Part shown: positions 54,014 to 64,000 of the stretch, piece by piece
Layout: each line of letters starts with the position of its first letter
How positions within the stretch are numbered: position 1 is the stretch's first letter
DNA from: Symsagittifera roscoffensis
Lineage: Eukaryota; Xenacoelomorpha; Acoela; Convolutidae
Direction of reading: 5' to 3'
DNA: 64,000 nt
Assembly: GCF_963678635.1 (NCBI RefSeq)
Contig: NC_087068.1
Coordinates: forward strand, 44,375,013-44,439,012
Notes under the pieces: model-generated
Databases searched by the model: none
Seen by the model: the letters and a program-made list of their open reading frames with translations, nothing else
Told to the model about the DNA's origin: nothing
Translations under genes and position numbers: made by a program

Positions 54014-56421
54014 TCATTTCAGCCCCGAATCGCATGATAGAGATGGAGAACCTGAGGCCACTCAAGGCTGAACTTCCTGCAGTGTGGTCAGATATCTCAA
54101 ACGCGATGAGAGGATTCAAGGACCATGCGCTACACATGTTAGTGTTGGACGAGGTGCTGGGGTTGGAACTGTCCAATTTCAGTCGACAGCTCAAACTGAA
54201 ACCGGGAATAGACGACGACCATCGAGTGATCGCGGCGATGTCCAACGACATATGGTTCCGAGCAATGGAAGTGACAGGTGAAAACACGAGGAGGAAAAAT
54301 TCACTAGAGACGAGAGCTCATTTGGAGGCGATGGTTTTGAGAACCAAGCCGGAAGCCAACCAGTGGCTACACCTGAATCCTAGAGTAGCGGCATTGGGTG
54401 CAGATGCTTTTGAGCAAGGCCTTGTGATGATCACAAAGATCCATGCCTACTTGTTGAAGGAGGTGAACCTGGCGGAAAATGCCGGAGAAAATACCGCTGA
54501 ATTTGTGAACAGAATGTGTCTGATTACTCTGGAAACCTTCTGGACCCAGGAAGTGAAGGGACAGCAGGGCTTTGAACGGACAGACAGCATGCTGGAAGGG
54601 TTGGGAGCCGGATGGACCGCGAACTTCTTGGCAAAAGTCTACCCGAAAGTCTCGCATTACTTGATAAAAGAATTCCTCCAAGCAGTAGTGGAAGTGTCAA
54701 TAGTGGAACTAATAGCCTTGTTCGTGACATTTGGAGCAGAGAGTTTCGTGAAAGGACCGGCGATGCTGCTCACCGAAGGAATCCAGAACCTGCGGTTAGA
54801 TGGACTTCTGACATTGATTGCGATTACCCACGGAAACTTGGGAGGACTAATGAAATTGACACCTTGTCCAGAGCAGATGAGAGAGAGAGTGAGGAACTTA
54901 GACATGAAGAAATCCACGGACTCGTGGAATAAGATAAGAGACCTGAGACACACTCTTATCCAATATCTCTTACAACAAAATCGCTTTGGAACGGGAGAAG
55001 ACGAGACTATTGAAAGAGAGGAAGATGTTAGACGACATGTTGGAGGCATGCCCCTGTTAACCGATCTGAGCTTGGCTATGAGAACCGATCCCTTAGCGCT
55101 GATCAGAAGAGTCACGGAGTTTGTGACAGTGATCTATGGACCAGCAGTCACGTTTGCGTTCCCTGACGTTAAGGTGGAGGCATATAGGAGGTCGGTGCTG
55201 CACCTGAACCTCATATCAGCAGTGGACGGTAGTACACTGAACTGGTGTGAACAGCACACATTGCGGGAGCTCATGAGTGAAGATCTGTTATTTACGAAAA
55301 TATCGGAGCCAGAGATGACAGTCATCAATTTTGACGATCACTTCCGTGATCGCATGGGAGAAATAGAAAGAGGACACATCGAAGTGTTTCCGAAGCTTTG
55401 GAATCTGAGATCCTATGATAAAACGAATGGTGAAATAACCAGAGTGCCTCGTCTCACTGCAGCATATCATAAAGTGAGAGAAGAGACGGAGGACTGGGGT
55501 GATTACGAGAAGCCGCCGGAGGCAATCCCTGAATTTCCTCTGATAAGAAGGATGTTGCTCGGAGCAGTCTCCGTGGTACAAACTCCTAGGTTGAGAGCAT
55601 TCGAAACCAATGAAAAGAGAGTAGGGAATTTAGTGGGAACGATGGATCCATACTTTGTAGGGAGAAATGCCGCCGTGTTACAATACACACGATTTGCATA
55701 TACGGATCAAGCGACGAGAAGGCGAATAAGCAACGCCGCGACTCCCAAGCCTGGAAGATTCGACGAGGAATGGACGGGATTAGGCTTAGCTCCGATGAAG
55801 ATGAGAGGCAGAACCGAACTGCCTGAAGCCTCCTTGATCCTGACTAGTGTGAAACTGGAGTTGAAAGTGGGAGGAACACTGCAGGCGAGAACCTTTCTAG
55901 CACCCTTCGGCTGCGAGGATTTCAAAGTGGTCCAAGGAGAAGAGGAAGATGGATCGGCCGGTATATTGATAATACCGAAGTTTCCGGAAGGAACCGACAA
56001 TGATAAGCAAGGACCCTCGAGCTCAAAGAAGGATAAGTCAGAACGAGATGACGGACAGGGAGGAAGCCGTCAAACTGAAGAACCCATGCAACAAGATGCA
56101 AGTCCAGCTGGTGGGGAAGACGACAGGGCATCGACAGGAAGAGCATCCAGCCTGGATTTCAATATCTTCAGTGATCTTGAGAACAACGCAAATACGTTGG
56201 AGACGACTGAGCCAGCGGATGAAGGCATCTCGACACTGGAGCCTCCGTCAGCCTTTATGGAAATGAAACGGAATTTGCCGGAGAGCAGCTCTCCTGGCAA
56301 TTCAAGGAATAACGACCAAAGAATCCTCATGGAATCACCTAGACGGAGAAGAATAGAGGGCTCAGCCAGAGTACCTTTCTTGGGAACGCTGCCCGAAGAA
56401 GAATGGGAAGTACATCATTGA
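54010..56421 (+). CDS. Accessory ORF f: large protein of unknown function
   Basis: The 803-codon frame is the longest in the accessory block, mostly helical in appearance. Landmarks are LRPLKAELPAVWSDISNAMR, LDEVLGLELSNFSRQ, DHRVIAAMSNDIWF, and a disordered acidic/Ser-rich C-terminus from ~residue 660 ending with PRRRRIEGSARV, which could be a nuclear signal. No signal peptide or convincing membrane span, so it does not look like an envelope. I recognise no enzyme family. The first codon in frame is GTG; the true start is upstream in ORF e. Confidence 0.6.
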   Translation: MIISAPNRMIEMENLRPLKAELPAVWSDISNAMRGFKDHALHMLVLDEVLGLELSNFSRQLKLKPGIDDDHRVIAAMSNDIWFRAMEVTGENTRRKNSLETRAHLEAMVLRTKPEANQWLHLNPRVAALGADAFEQGLVMITKIHAYLLKEVNLAENAGENTAEFVNRMCLITLETFWTQEVKGQQGFERTDSMLEGLGAGWTANFLAKVYPKVSHYLIKEFLQAVVEVSIVELIALFVTFGAESFVKGPAMLLTEGIQNLRLDGLLTLIAITHGNLGGLMKLTPCPEQMRERVRNLDMKKSTDSWNKIRDLRHTLIQYLLQQNRFGTGEDETIEREEDVRRHVGGMPLLTDLSLAMRTDPLALIRRVTEFVTVIYGPAVTFAFPDVKVEAYRRSVLHLNLISAVDGSTLNWCEQHTLRELMSEDLLFTKISEPEMTVINFDDHFRDRMGEIERGHIEVFPKLWNLRSYDKTNGEITRVPRLTAAYHKVREETEDWGDYEKPPEAIPEFPLIRRMLLGAVSVVQTPRLRAFETNEKRVGNLVGTMDPYFVGRNAAVLQYTRFAYTDQATRRRISNAATPKPGRFDEEWTGLGLAPMKMRGRTELPEASLILTSVKLELKVGGTLQARTFLAPFGCEDFKVVQGEEEDGSAGILIIPKFPEGTDNDKQGPSSSKKDKSERDDGQGGSRQTEEPMQQDASPAGGEDDRASTGRASSLDFNIFSDLENNANTLETTEPADEGISTLEPPSAFMEMKRNLPESSSPGNSRNNDQRILMESPRRRRIEGSARVPFLGTLPEEEWEVHH

Positions 56422-56590
56422 GACCACGAGAGTAGGACGGGATGCAAATTGGACAGAGTGGCGTTCATGGAAGATGTCTGGACAGTGGTTCAGAGCTATG
56501 GGACCCAGTCCATTCTGAAAACGGGTCTCAACCAACCCGGGTCTCAACCGACTCGGCACTGATGAAAGTGAAGCGAATTCTCCCATCAAG

Positions 56591-57151
56591 ATGACACCGC
56601 AGGACGATAAAGGAGAGGTGGTGTATCTGTCAAGAACCAGGAGAGGGACGATGCGATCAAAATTGGTGATTGATAGGATCAATGCGATGAAAATGAAGTT
56701 AGGCATCAGAGTGATACCGAGGAGAGTCGGAAAGACGAAGGTGGATTCGGAGATATCGATGAAAGCTGTTAACTCAGCGAAAAGGAAACGAGTCGAAGAG
56801 GTCATGGATTTGGGACAAGGTGATTATCAATTGCCTGGCACCGACAATATGTTGACTGATATAGCGATGGTGCCACCCATTCTCATGGCGGGAATAAAGT
56901 CAACAGTTTATAAATCCAAAAGGAGTGACCGCACTCTGACTGGAGCAACCTTGGAAATGGAAATACTCAGCCAATGTGGAGAGAGCAAAATGAAAGACTT
57001 TAAGCCATCTCCCATGAATCATGGAAAGGGAAATGTCGCAGGACAACTAGTACCAGTGGAGTATAACCGACTGACGGTATCGGAGGCTGTGTCGATAGAT
57101 GAACCGGCCGGTGGATACATGGAAATGTTGGAATACCGAAACTCGGCTTGA
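56591..57151 (+). pseudogene. Accessory ORF g, basic protein, unknown
   Basis: 187 codons, Lys/Arg-rich (INAMKMKLGIRVIPRRVGKT, SAKRKRVEEVMDL), no recognised domain. The same frame continues past TGA 57149-57151 and TAG 57302-57304 into ORF h, so g and h were likely one ORF. Confidence 0.5.
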
Positions 57152-57310
57152 GGGTACGTGATGGCTCTGGAAGACAAGGGTGCCATGGAGGGTTATATGC
57201 AGACAATGTTGCAAGGCACCACCCTCAGGCAGAAGGCGTACGGGACTTTAGCATCGTCTGAGATACAGGCAGAAACGATGGAGCAGTTGGTGAGCCTTCC
57301 ATAGAAAGCA

Positions 57311-58210
57311 GTGGTATTAAGGTACTTCGAAGAAGAGATGAGGACTACGCCAAGAATACACGCTCTCGTGGCAGAACCTTACGTAAGAACAGAGTTACAA
57401 CTGAGATTTGCCTGGTGCATGATGGGACTAACTCGCGAAGAGTATGATTCAGAAGAAAGGAAGAGTTCAAAAGAAGAGAAGGTTATCCTTATGACGAACC
57501 TGAGGGATCTGATAGTCCAAGAGGGAGCAGCAGTAGCGTGTGCGAAGCGGAGAGACGCTCTCTGTTTCATTCGATTCATGATAGAACAGATTTCAGTACC
57601 TGCGTTGAACACTTGTGTTAAGATGCTGAGGGAAGGCGATGAGCGAGCGAAAGCCTTACTTTTGCTAGCACTGCTAGATATGCAGCAAAGCAAACCGATG
57701 AGGGTGAAGATGAAAGAATCCGAGGAGTTAGAACCCATGAGAAAGATAGACGAAATCAGGAGATTCTCAAACAAGGAGCTGAGACTCACTAAAGAAGCTA
57801 TGGGGGCACTGCCGAAATCCAGTGAATACTGTGGACCGATCAAGAAGAAATCGTATAGCTACGTATCCGGAATCATAGGGATAGCGTACAACCCTTTCCT
57901 GAGTGAAGACATACGCGATTGCTTCTTCGATTACGAGCAGGCGGTGTTACTAAGATTCTGGACGTCCAGAATTGTAACGATTAAGAGCGTTAACAATCTA
58001 CAGGCCAAATTGGGATTGGTCTTGGAAGAAGAGGTGACTGCACCTTCCGTACCAAAATCCGACAAAAGAGTGGAGTTTGGGTTGGGATTCTCGGATGAAT
58101 TACTGAGAACGAGCTTGATGGCAGTGTGGGAATTGATGAGGCCATCATGGTGTCCTAGTCCCAATGCTGACTCGATATTACGGGCGTCACAAGACGTACA
58201 GAGGGACTAA
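57311..58210 (+). pseudogene. Accessory ORF h, unknown helical protein
   Basis: 300 codons in the frame of ORF g. Helical with many charged residues: RTELQLRFAWCMMGLTREEY, KRRDALCFIRFMIEQIS, ALLLLALLDMQQSK, KKKSYSYVSGIIGIAYNPFL. No known family recognised. The coding signal shifts frame near 58210-58250. Confidence 0.5.
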
Positions 58211-58251
58211 ATGCAGACTGTAACCTGCGTGACCTTAACATCATATATAAT

Positions 58252-58440
58252 GTGATGATAACGGCCTCTAGGAGCAACGGAGAAGATAAAGTGGAGTTGC
58301 CTGGCTGGGGACCAGAAGACTGGGTCAAACCTGGTAGCTGTGGAGGTCTGGACTGTGTGAAGACCCTAGAGAAACAACACGAGCAATTGACGGTATTGTT
58401 TGGGAACGTCGTGATGAAAACAAGGACAGAAACGAACTGA
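58252..58440 (+). pseudogene. Accessory ORF i, short continuation
   Basis: 63 codons (SRSNGEDKVELPGWGPEDWV, GGLDCVKTLEKQHEQLTVLF) that look like a fragment of the same protein between two frameshifts. Confidence 0.35.
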
Positions 58441-58466
58441 TAGCAGATTGCCATGGAGGAACCGAG

Positions 58467-59024
58467 GTGAATCTAGTGACTGCACTAGGATTCTACAGCA
58501 TGTTTGGTTCTCTAGAGTCACTATTGAATCTAGAACAGAGACATGAGATGGTCACAGCCATCAGTGTAGAAGTATTCCCAGGAGTTCTGCAGACTGAGCA
58601 GAAGTACATAGGAAAATGGAGGGAAGCGATCGAGACGGAAATGAACATCAGATACAGTGAGACTTATTGTAGACCATCAGGAGCACGATATTTGGTGGGT
58701 TCGACATTGGCTCCAATGTGCAAGAGCAGATACCCGGTACGATTCGTAGCCGTGGATGTAAAGAGTACGAGAACGATCGTGGATCAAGCCTTCTCAGTGC
58801 CGAAGTGTGTGAGACTGGCGAGAATGTCCGAGAAATCTTACGAGTTGCTATGTAAGATGTTCTCAGCAGTTCCAGAGAGAACCAAGGAAGAGTTGGAATC
58901 AATACTAGGAAAGAAGTTCATGGGATACGTGAGCGGGAACTTCAGTGACTTTGAGAGACAGAAACAGAGAGGATCAACTGTCACAGATTACAATACAGTA
59001 GACGAGAATGATGAAGTCCACTGA
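58467..59024 (+). pseudogene. Accessory ORF j, unknown
   Basis: 186 codons from NLVTALGFYSMFGSLESLLN to NTVDENDEVH; upstream codons in frame extend it to ~58441. No domain recognised; the frame continues past a single TGA (59022-59024). Confidence 0.5.
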
Positions 59025-59855
59025 GTGATGATGGAAGTGGAACCATTACTGGAAGCTTCGGGAAAATGTAATTGGAGGAGCATCATGTTGACACATGACG
59101 AGTTTCCCTGCCACTGCTTGCTGCAGAGCTGGTGGTATCCCAAGCGTAGTAATCTGGTGTTGATCTGGGACTCTAGAGAGCTGCTCTCCATGGGTTTACC
59201 AGACTCATCACAGCCCATAACAATAGTGATAGTGAAAGTTATGATGATGATACGATGGCTGGAAGCTCACGTAAGAGAGAACAATAGACAGGAAGCGCCG
59301 ACGAGAGAACAGTTGCGGAAATTAGATTGTCTAAAAGATTTAGATCTTTTTGAGACAATGTGCAAAATTCTAAACATTCCGATGGAAGTGAAGAAGATAT
59401 GGGCAAGAAAACGATTGATGCCATGGTTCAGAGCTAACATGAATGCATGGTTGTACGAATATGCTAAAAAGCATATGTCGAAGCACGGCAGAGTGTACAG
59501 TGAATATCAGCTGGACATTGGAGCAGGAGCTTTCAAGCGAGCTCTCGTGACTCATCGGAATGCAGTGACCACCGCTGTGAAAAGAATTTCCAGGACAAGT
59601 GAACGTAGTGGAAAGGAGAAGACAGAGATGTTGAAGGAAGATTTGGAGAGAAATGTGACGTTGTGTCTCCACAACAGCTTCTGCAAGAACAGAGAATCTA
59701 ACGTGGATCCCCTACCTTGTTGCAAACAGAGGGTAGAAGAGCAGAAGTGTTGGAGGACGGCTTCCAACAGCGTCAGGATAGCTAATGACGTGTTGCAGGA
59801 TACAGAAACTGAGAGTGCAGAGTCAGTGTCGCAGGACGAGGAAATGGAACATTGA
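59025..59855 (+). CDS. Accessory ORF k, unknown, Cys-containing C-terminal region
   Basis: 276 codons in the frame of ORF j. It contains CHCLLQSWWYPKRSNLVLIW, RKLDCLKDLDLFETMCKILN and MPWFRANMNAWLYEYAKKHM. Toward the end come CLHNSFCKNRESNVDPLPCC and an acidic tail (AESVSQDEEMEH). The scattered Cys/His could bind a metal, but no standard finger fits. It ends at 59855, the last coding sequence of the element. Confidence 0.5.
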   Translation: MMMEVEPLLEASGKCNWRSIMLTHDEFPCHCLLQSWWYPKRSNLVLIWDSRELLSMGLPDSSQPITIVIVKVMMMIRWLEAHVRENNRQEAPTREQLRKLDCLKDLDLFETMCKILNIPMEVKKIWARKRLMPWFRANMNAWLYEYAKKHMSKHGRVYSEYQLDIGAGAFKRALVTHRNAVTTAVKRISRTSERSGKEKTEMLKEDLERNVTLCLHNSFCKNRESNVDPLPCCKQRVEEQKCWRTASNSVRIANDVLQDTETESAESVSQDEEMEH

Positions 59856-60664
59856 CGAATGGCCGAAAAACGAGATGCAAAAAGAGACGAAATTAGAAGA
59901 ATTTACATTTTCTAGAACTTCTAAACGACGAAAAAAGAAGAAAACAAAGGAGTGATGAAGAAAAAGTTAAAACTCAGAATTGTTTTATGTGTGTGAAAAA
60001 ACTCAAGTGAGAAACTAAGCAACCAAGTTGTAATTGAAAACGGAAACATTTAGTTGAGTTTTGAAGTTGTTGCATTTATAAATTTGCGTTTTGATTTTAG
60101 TTAAGTGGCTTTAGAGACACTTACTTACTATTTATTTAGAAAGGCTTGAGTGAAAAAGTATATTTAAATATTCCAGCCTGCATGATTGTTTTTAATCAGC
60201 TAGGAGAACTAATCACTTTGTGGTGACATGAAAGGCTTGGGTAATCTCTCGAAGAGGGAGATTGTTTCATTGTTCTTTCTAACCACAGAGTTACTTAGTT
60301 TTAATATTCAGGACAATAACAAGCGAGAAGTCCGAAGGGATGAAGCATAGTAGGATAATTTTAGCTTGTTGGTTGGCAGGACTGTCCTGCAAACCAACAT
60401 CTTTTAAATCTAGGAGAAAAAGTTTTAATCAGGACGTTGACATTGGAAATCGGAAAATATGTTTTTATCCTAGGTCATATCCTCAATGTGCAGATTAATG
60501 AAAGAATTTGAAGGCTATAGTGATGTAGTATGATGCCATTTATATTCTGCAGTGAGTCGATGTGACGTGGATAAAAGTAATTTCGTGCATTTTGTAAATT
60601 CTGTTCGATGACACTGTGCCTATTTTACGAACTTTGCGAGATTCAATGAGGACATTGACCGGAC
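59856..60664 (+). other. 3' untranslated region of the giant element
   Basis: ~800 bp, AT-rich, without ORF, between the last accessory ORF and the 3' LTR. Confidence 0.6.
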
Positions 60665-60677
60665 TGTCCGGGGAGTA
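60665..60677 (+). promoter_or_regulatory. Probable polypurine tract
   Basis: TGTCCGGGGAGTA lies immediately before the TGTGACATT start of the 3' LTR, the place where plus-strand DNA synthesis is primed. The purine run is short (GGGGAG). The same 11 bases occur three times at 46521-46663. Confidence 0.5.
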
Positions 60678-61602
60678 TGTGACATTCGACCAGAATGGAT
60701 CAAAATGCAGATTCAGCATATTCGAAATTTTAGCAGTGAACCTTCCGAATTGGCGATTTTGAGGGAATAAGAGCTTTATTGGAACGATTGGCAAAACGGT
60801 GAGGGCTAGAATGTTCTGGTATTTTAAAATTTTAAAAATTCGAATTATGACGTCATATTACTGAGAAACGTCAGAAACGGCCATTTTGGCAGAAACGTCG
60901 AAGAAGGACACAACAACGATAGTTGCGACGACGACAACAACGAGAAAATTGAGAATCGGAATCAGAGAAAAGCAGAAGTAGCAGAAACCGCTCCAAGTTG
61001 CAACTATTGTGTCGCTACAATAGTTGCAAGGCAGTTGCTAACAACAGTGAGGGGTGGAAACCAGCCTTCCGGGTTACAGATAAATCAAGCTTAACGTGCT
61101 TGATTCAGTGGATTCGAGAATCAGGAGGGGTTTCGGGGCTGGAACTTTTATCATCTTATATGAACTTTTAGCTTCCCTGGCATGTCCTGATTTGAATTTA
61201 ACTAACATCTGAATTCATTTTGCTAGAATGAGAAGCTAGGAGTTGGGGGAAAGGGTTGATCCATCTTCGATGGAGATGATGATTTTTATCTACTGAACAA
61301 AAACAATAATAATTCAATAAGTAGTAGTAGCCCTGTTTTTAGGAGTGACCTCGTGGTCTGGAGATACTGAGACCCAGCCATGAGCTCACTATTTCTGCAT
61401 GTATTTCAGTTAATTTGAGTGTTTTGACCGAGGCCGAAAGCAGTAACGTTTTTTTTGTCGACCCGATGTTGGAAAGACCACCGAAAGTACTGGCTTGGTA
61501 GAGACGGTGAAAAACATGCAAAGCTCTGTTTAGACGTTAGCCAGTCGTCTTAGGACTTAGTTTTGTTCTCCGTCGATATGTATCTTCCGGGCGAATGTTA
61601 CA
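60678..61602 (+). repeat. 3' LTR of the giant element
   Basis: Starts TGTGACATTCGACC and ends GGCGAATGTTACA, so the ends form an imperfect inverted repeat (TGTGACATTCG versus TGTAACATTCG). 925 bp, about 2% different from the left LTR by eye. It contains the TTAACG-loop hairpin near 61084-61106 and AGGAGGGGT. Confidence 0.92.
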
Positions 61603-64000
61603 TTGATAGCAAATGGGTAAAATACGTAAAGTCAAAAGGGCAGCAACATAATTATCTCTCCCAGAAACCCATTTTACAGCTTTCTTGTTTGTGAGATTTT
61701 TCCATTTTTTTGAGCAAAGTCATTTTTGGGTTCCAGACACATGAGTTATACAAAAGAATACTTTGAACACAGGCAACATACACAGATAACTTCGTCTTTA
61801 TCGGGGCGCTAAAAGGAACAGTCCGTTTGATATAATGAAAGCTCCGCATGCTTTTGCCCAAATTAATATTGATATGGTTGTTCCAATTAAGGTCTGGACA
61901 TAAATTGACACCCAAATCTTGAACCGAATTGGATATAGTTATGGCAGTATCATTAAAAAAGTGACATTTGTGAGTAACACAGTTTTGCTGGGGTGAAAAG
62001 TTAAACCATTATCCTTGACCCAATTTGCAGCTGAGTTAGTATCGTTTTGGAATAACTCGGATCTAGATTTTGAGAAAAGCTTTAAATCGTCTGCAAAAAG
62101 GTAACAACTGGACGAATTCACACAATCAGGTAAATCATTAATAAAAAAAATTAAAAATAACAAAGGGACCAAAATACTGCCCTGTGGTACACCACTGGGA
62201 ACAGCAGTACAGGACGAAAGAAAAGTATTTATGCGGACTCTCTGAGTGCGACCTGAAAGATACGAAGAAAGTAACTCAATAAACGCATCATCAAAACCAA
62301 AAGCGCGTAGTTTGAATAATAACTTATTGTGTGACACAGTGTCAAATGCTTCTTGAACATCAAAATAAACAGAATAATAATCAATATTACCATCACAAGA
62401 GCTGTACACTTTTTCAATGTAGTCTAATAGCTGAGTAAACGTACTGCGCCGGCATCTAAATCCGTGCTGTGCATTCGAGAGTTCGTTACGAACATGGTTG
62501 TAAATAAAATTAAAAATGATCTTCTCTAGAACGAGAGACAATCGGGGTAAAATACTAATGCCTCTGTAGTTACACACATCAATTTTACTGCCAGATTTGA
62601 AAGAAGGTATAACATACGCTTGTTTCCAAATATTTGGCCAGAGACGCGTAGAAATAATGCAAGTAAAAAGAACGTAAACAAGCGGCGCTAAAATATTGGC
62701 ACAGTTTCTAATAATGAAAGGGGGGATACCATCAGCTGCAACCGAGGCAGTGTCCGGAATTTTCTTTAAAAGCAGTTCAACATCACTGGAACTAAAATTG
62801 ACTTCATCTAATTTAATACAAGTGTCTTCGCTCACTTCAGGCATCGGCGTAAAAAACCGCTCCGGTTTAAAAACCGAAGATAAAAACGTATTGAATAAAT
62901 TTGTTTTGCAATGGTCGTTTGACGCTTTTACTGACATGTAAGTAATTTCAGCAGGTAGCATACCACCACCAGATAAATTTTTAAGAAGTTTGTAACAATT
63001 ATTTGTATCAAGAGTTTCAAAATTAGATATTAATATTAATTTGTCAAGCTCAACGGACTCCATAAGGGTAGCCTGCAAATCACCAAGCTTGTGAGAGCTA
63101 AGTAACCCAACAGACTTTAACCGTCTCTTCTCAGTAGCAACCGTATTAGTGACGTGAACAGAGTGGCTAGAAAAATGAAACGATAAAAGCTTCCTTTTCT
63201 TGCGCTTGACATTAACAGACATGTAAACTGCATTTATTAGGATGTTGTACCAACTATCAAAAAAAGGTTGAGCATTGTACAACATTTGATAATAGTACAA
63301 AAGAAAATTGTTGAAATACATCAGACCAAGGTCAAAATTAGAAAGATTAAAACTGCCTTGAGAGTAAACGGGAACATCGCAGGAACTGGATGCCCGTTCG
63401 TTGTAATTAATTTGAATGTTGACAGAAATTGGATAATGATCCGAACAAAAAGTGCTGGAAAGGACAGATACAGAGCAAAGATTTGGACAGTTAGTAACAA
63501 AAATGTCTAAAACATTGCCGTTAATATGAGTACTGTTCTCGACTAACTGAGCGTCATTAAACTGTTCAAACAAATCAATGATTGAATTTGAATAGTCTGA
63601 ACAAGCGGTATAAGACGTCCAACAGATATCTGGGGAATTAAAGTGGCCGCAAATACAAATAAAGCCATCAGGATGCCTAGCAGCAAATCTACTAGTATTT
63701 GATAAAATACACGAGTTGAGCACATTACTCTGAATGCGGTACTCGGAAGAAACTGGTGGTTGTAAATAGTAACAACAAGCAAAGGGGGGTCGGATTTGAC
63801 AATACAACAACAAGCAAAATCGTAATCAGCGCTAGTAAAATTGTAAGCGGAATACTGGGAGCAAGATTTGTACACAATTGCACCTCCACCATGAATACCA
63901 TTTTGCCTATTGTTTTGTGATATAACAGTATAACCACAGTCAGGAAGGATATATTAACAGTAGTATCCAGCCAGGTCTCTGAAGGTATAGAAATTCAGGA
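61603..64000 (-). mobile_element. LINE (APE endonuclease and RT), 5' end outside the window
   Basis: The main frame 63813-61939 carries the endonuclease end (GHFNSPDICW, LDIFVTN, SDHYPI). A linker and a full RT follow: SGSKIDVCNYRGISILPRLS, YFDVQEAFDTVSHNKLL, PSGVPQGSILVPLLFLIFFI, and the FADD box (CYLFADDLKLF). Both catalytic Asp sites are present. The order APE then RT with this RT type fits the CR1/Jockey group. Frameshifts near 63750 (endonuclease) and near 61930 (before the C-terminal part, 61915-61652) make it inactive. Its 3' end abuts the right LTR of the giant element, so one inserted next to or into the other. Confidence 0.85.
61652..61915 (-). pseudogene. LINE C-terminal region, frameshifted
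   Basis: GVNLCPDLNWNNHININLGK and LSVYVACVQSILLYNSCVWN are the usual post-RT region of such LINEs. It is in a different frame from the RT ORF. Confidence 0.7.

Larger units (their letters stand above)
36862..61602 (+). mobile_element. Giant (~24.7 kb) Ty3/gypsy-class LTR retroelement, inactive copy
   Basis: Two direct LTRs (36862-37784 and 60678-61602) enclose a plus-strand coding array: gag, protease remnant, RT-RNase H, spacer, integrase, acidic region, macrodomain, then ~9 kb of extra ORFs with an SGNH hydrolase. RT before integrase and the YVDD box place it with Ty3/gypsy. Most gypsy elements are 5-8 kb; this is in the size class of plant Ogre or planarian Burro. GC content is visibly higher than in the flanks. 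LTRs differ at roughly 20 sites by eye, so the insertion is moderately recent, yet frameshifts, single stops and a nested solo LTR show it is dead. No target-site duplication is seen, and the left LTR lacks the terminal TGTGACATT. Confidence 0.85.

Noticed and set aside
54650-54800. Envelope-like membrane segment in accessory ORF f
   Set aside because: The hydrophobic stretch contains charged residues, and there is no signal peptide, furin-like site or Cys pattern.

Overview
This window is nuclear DNA from an animal or a close relative. The genes are split by introns, and an in-frame TGA is read as selenocysteine. AT-rich flanks with short repeats, tRNA-derived SINEs and APE-type LINEs surround a GC-richer giant LTR retroelement. 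I cannot name the species.

Host genes are all on the minus strand. EXOC5/Sec10 (exocyst) occupies 5537-752 in four visible exons, and its last ~60-65 codons lie outside the window or are lost. A PflX-like radical-SAM gene has an N-terminal exon at 11555-11282 and a C-terminal exon near 7500-7348, but no visible catalytic core between them. MTR4/MTREX (exosome RNA helicase) is complete in two exons, 36269-33461 and 32200-31932. Selenoprotein T is complete in four exons, 31204-27135, with a CYGU redox motif and a candidate SECIS at 26727-26655.

Repeats: an ~11-copy, 277-bp array (7460-10521) has a five-unit higher-order pattern and multiplies the splice acceptor of the radical-SAM C-terminal exon. 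A decayed LINE (16799-20000) encodes an SGNH-type ORF1 and a 2A-like peptide at the start of ORF2. Its 3' part plus a SINE is tandemly duplicated as a 4165-bp unit (17924-22088 and 22089-26257). SINEs, hairpin-bearing dispersed repeats, a MITE-like element and a perfect 37-bp inverted repeat are scattered through introns and spacers.

The main feature is a ~24.7-kb Ty3/gypsy-class element on the plus strand (36862-61602) with ~925-bp LTRs. After a 2.9-kb leader full of hairpins and CCGGAGGGGT boxes come gag with two zinc knuckles, a protease remnant, RT/RNase H, a charged spacer, integrase and an acidic region. These are followed by a TARG1-like macrodomain and ~9 kb of further ORFs that include an SGNH hydrolase and several proteins I cannot assign. 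The copy is dead: it has frameshifts, single stops, an RNase H deletion, and an inverted solo LTR of a related family inside the integrase region. Just beyond its right LTR is the 3' part of another LINE (61603-64000, minus strand).

The best candidate for an undescribed system is this giant retroelement: a macrodomain and esterase cargo, a repetitive structured leader, and an 11-bp PPT motif repeated inside the coding region.
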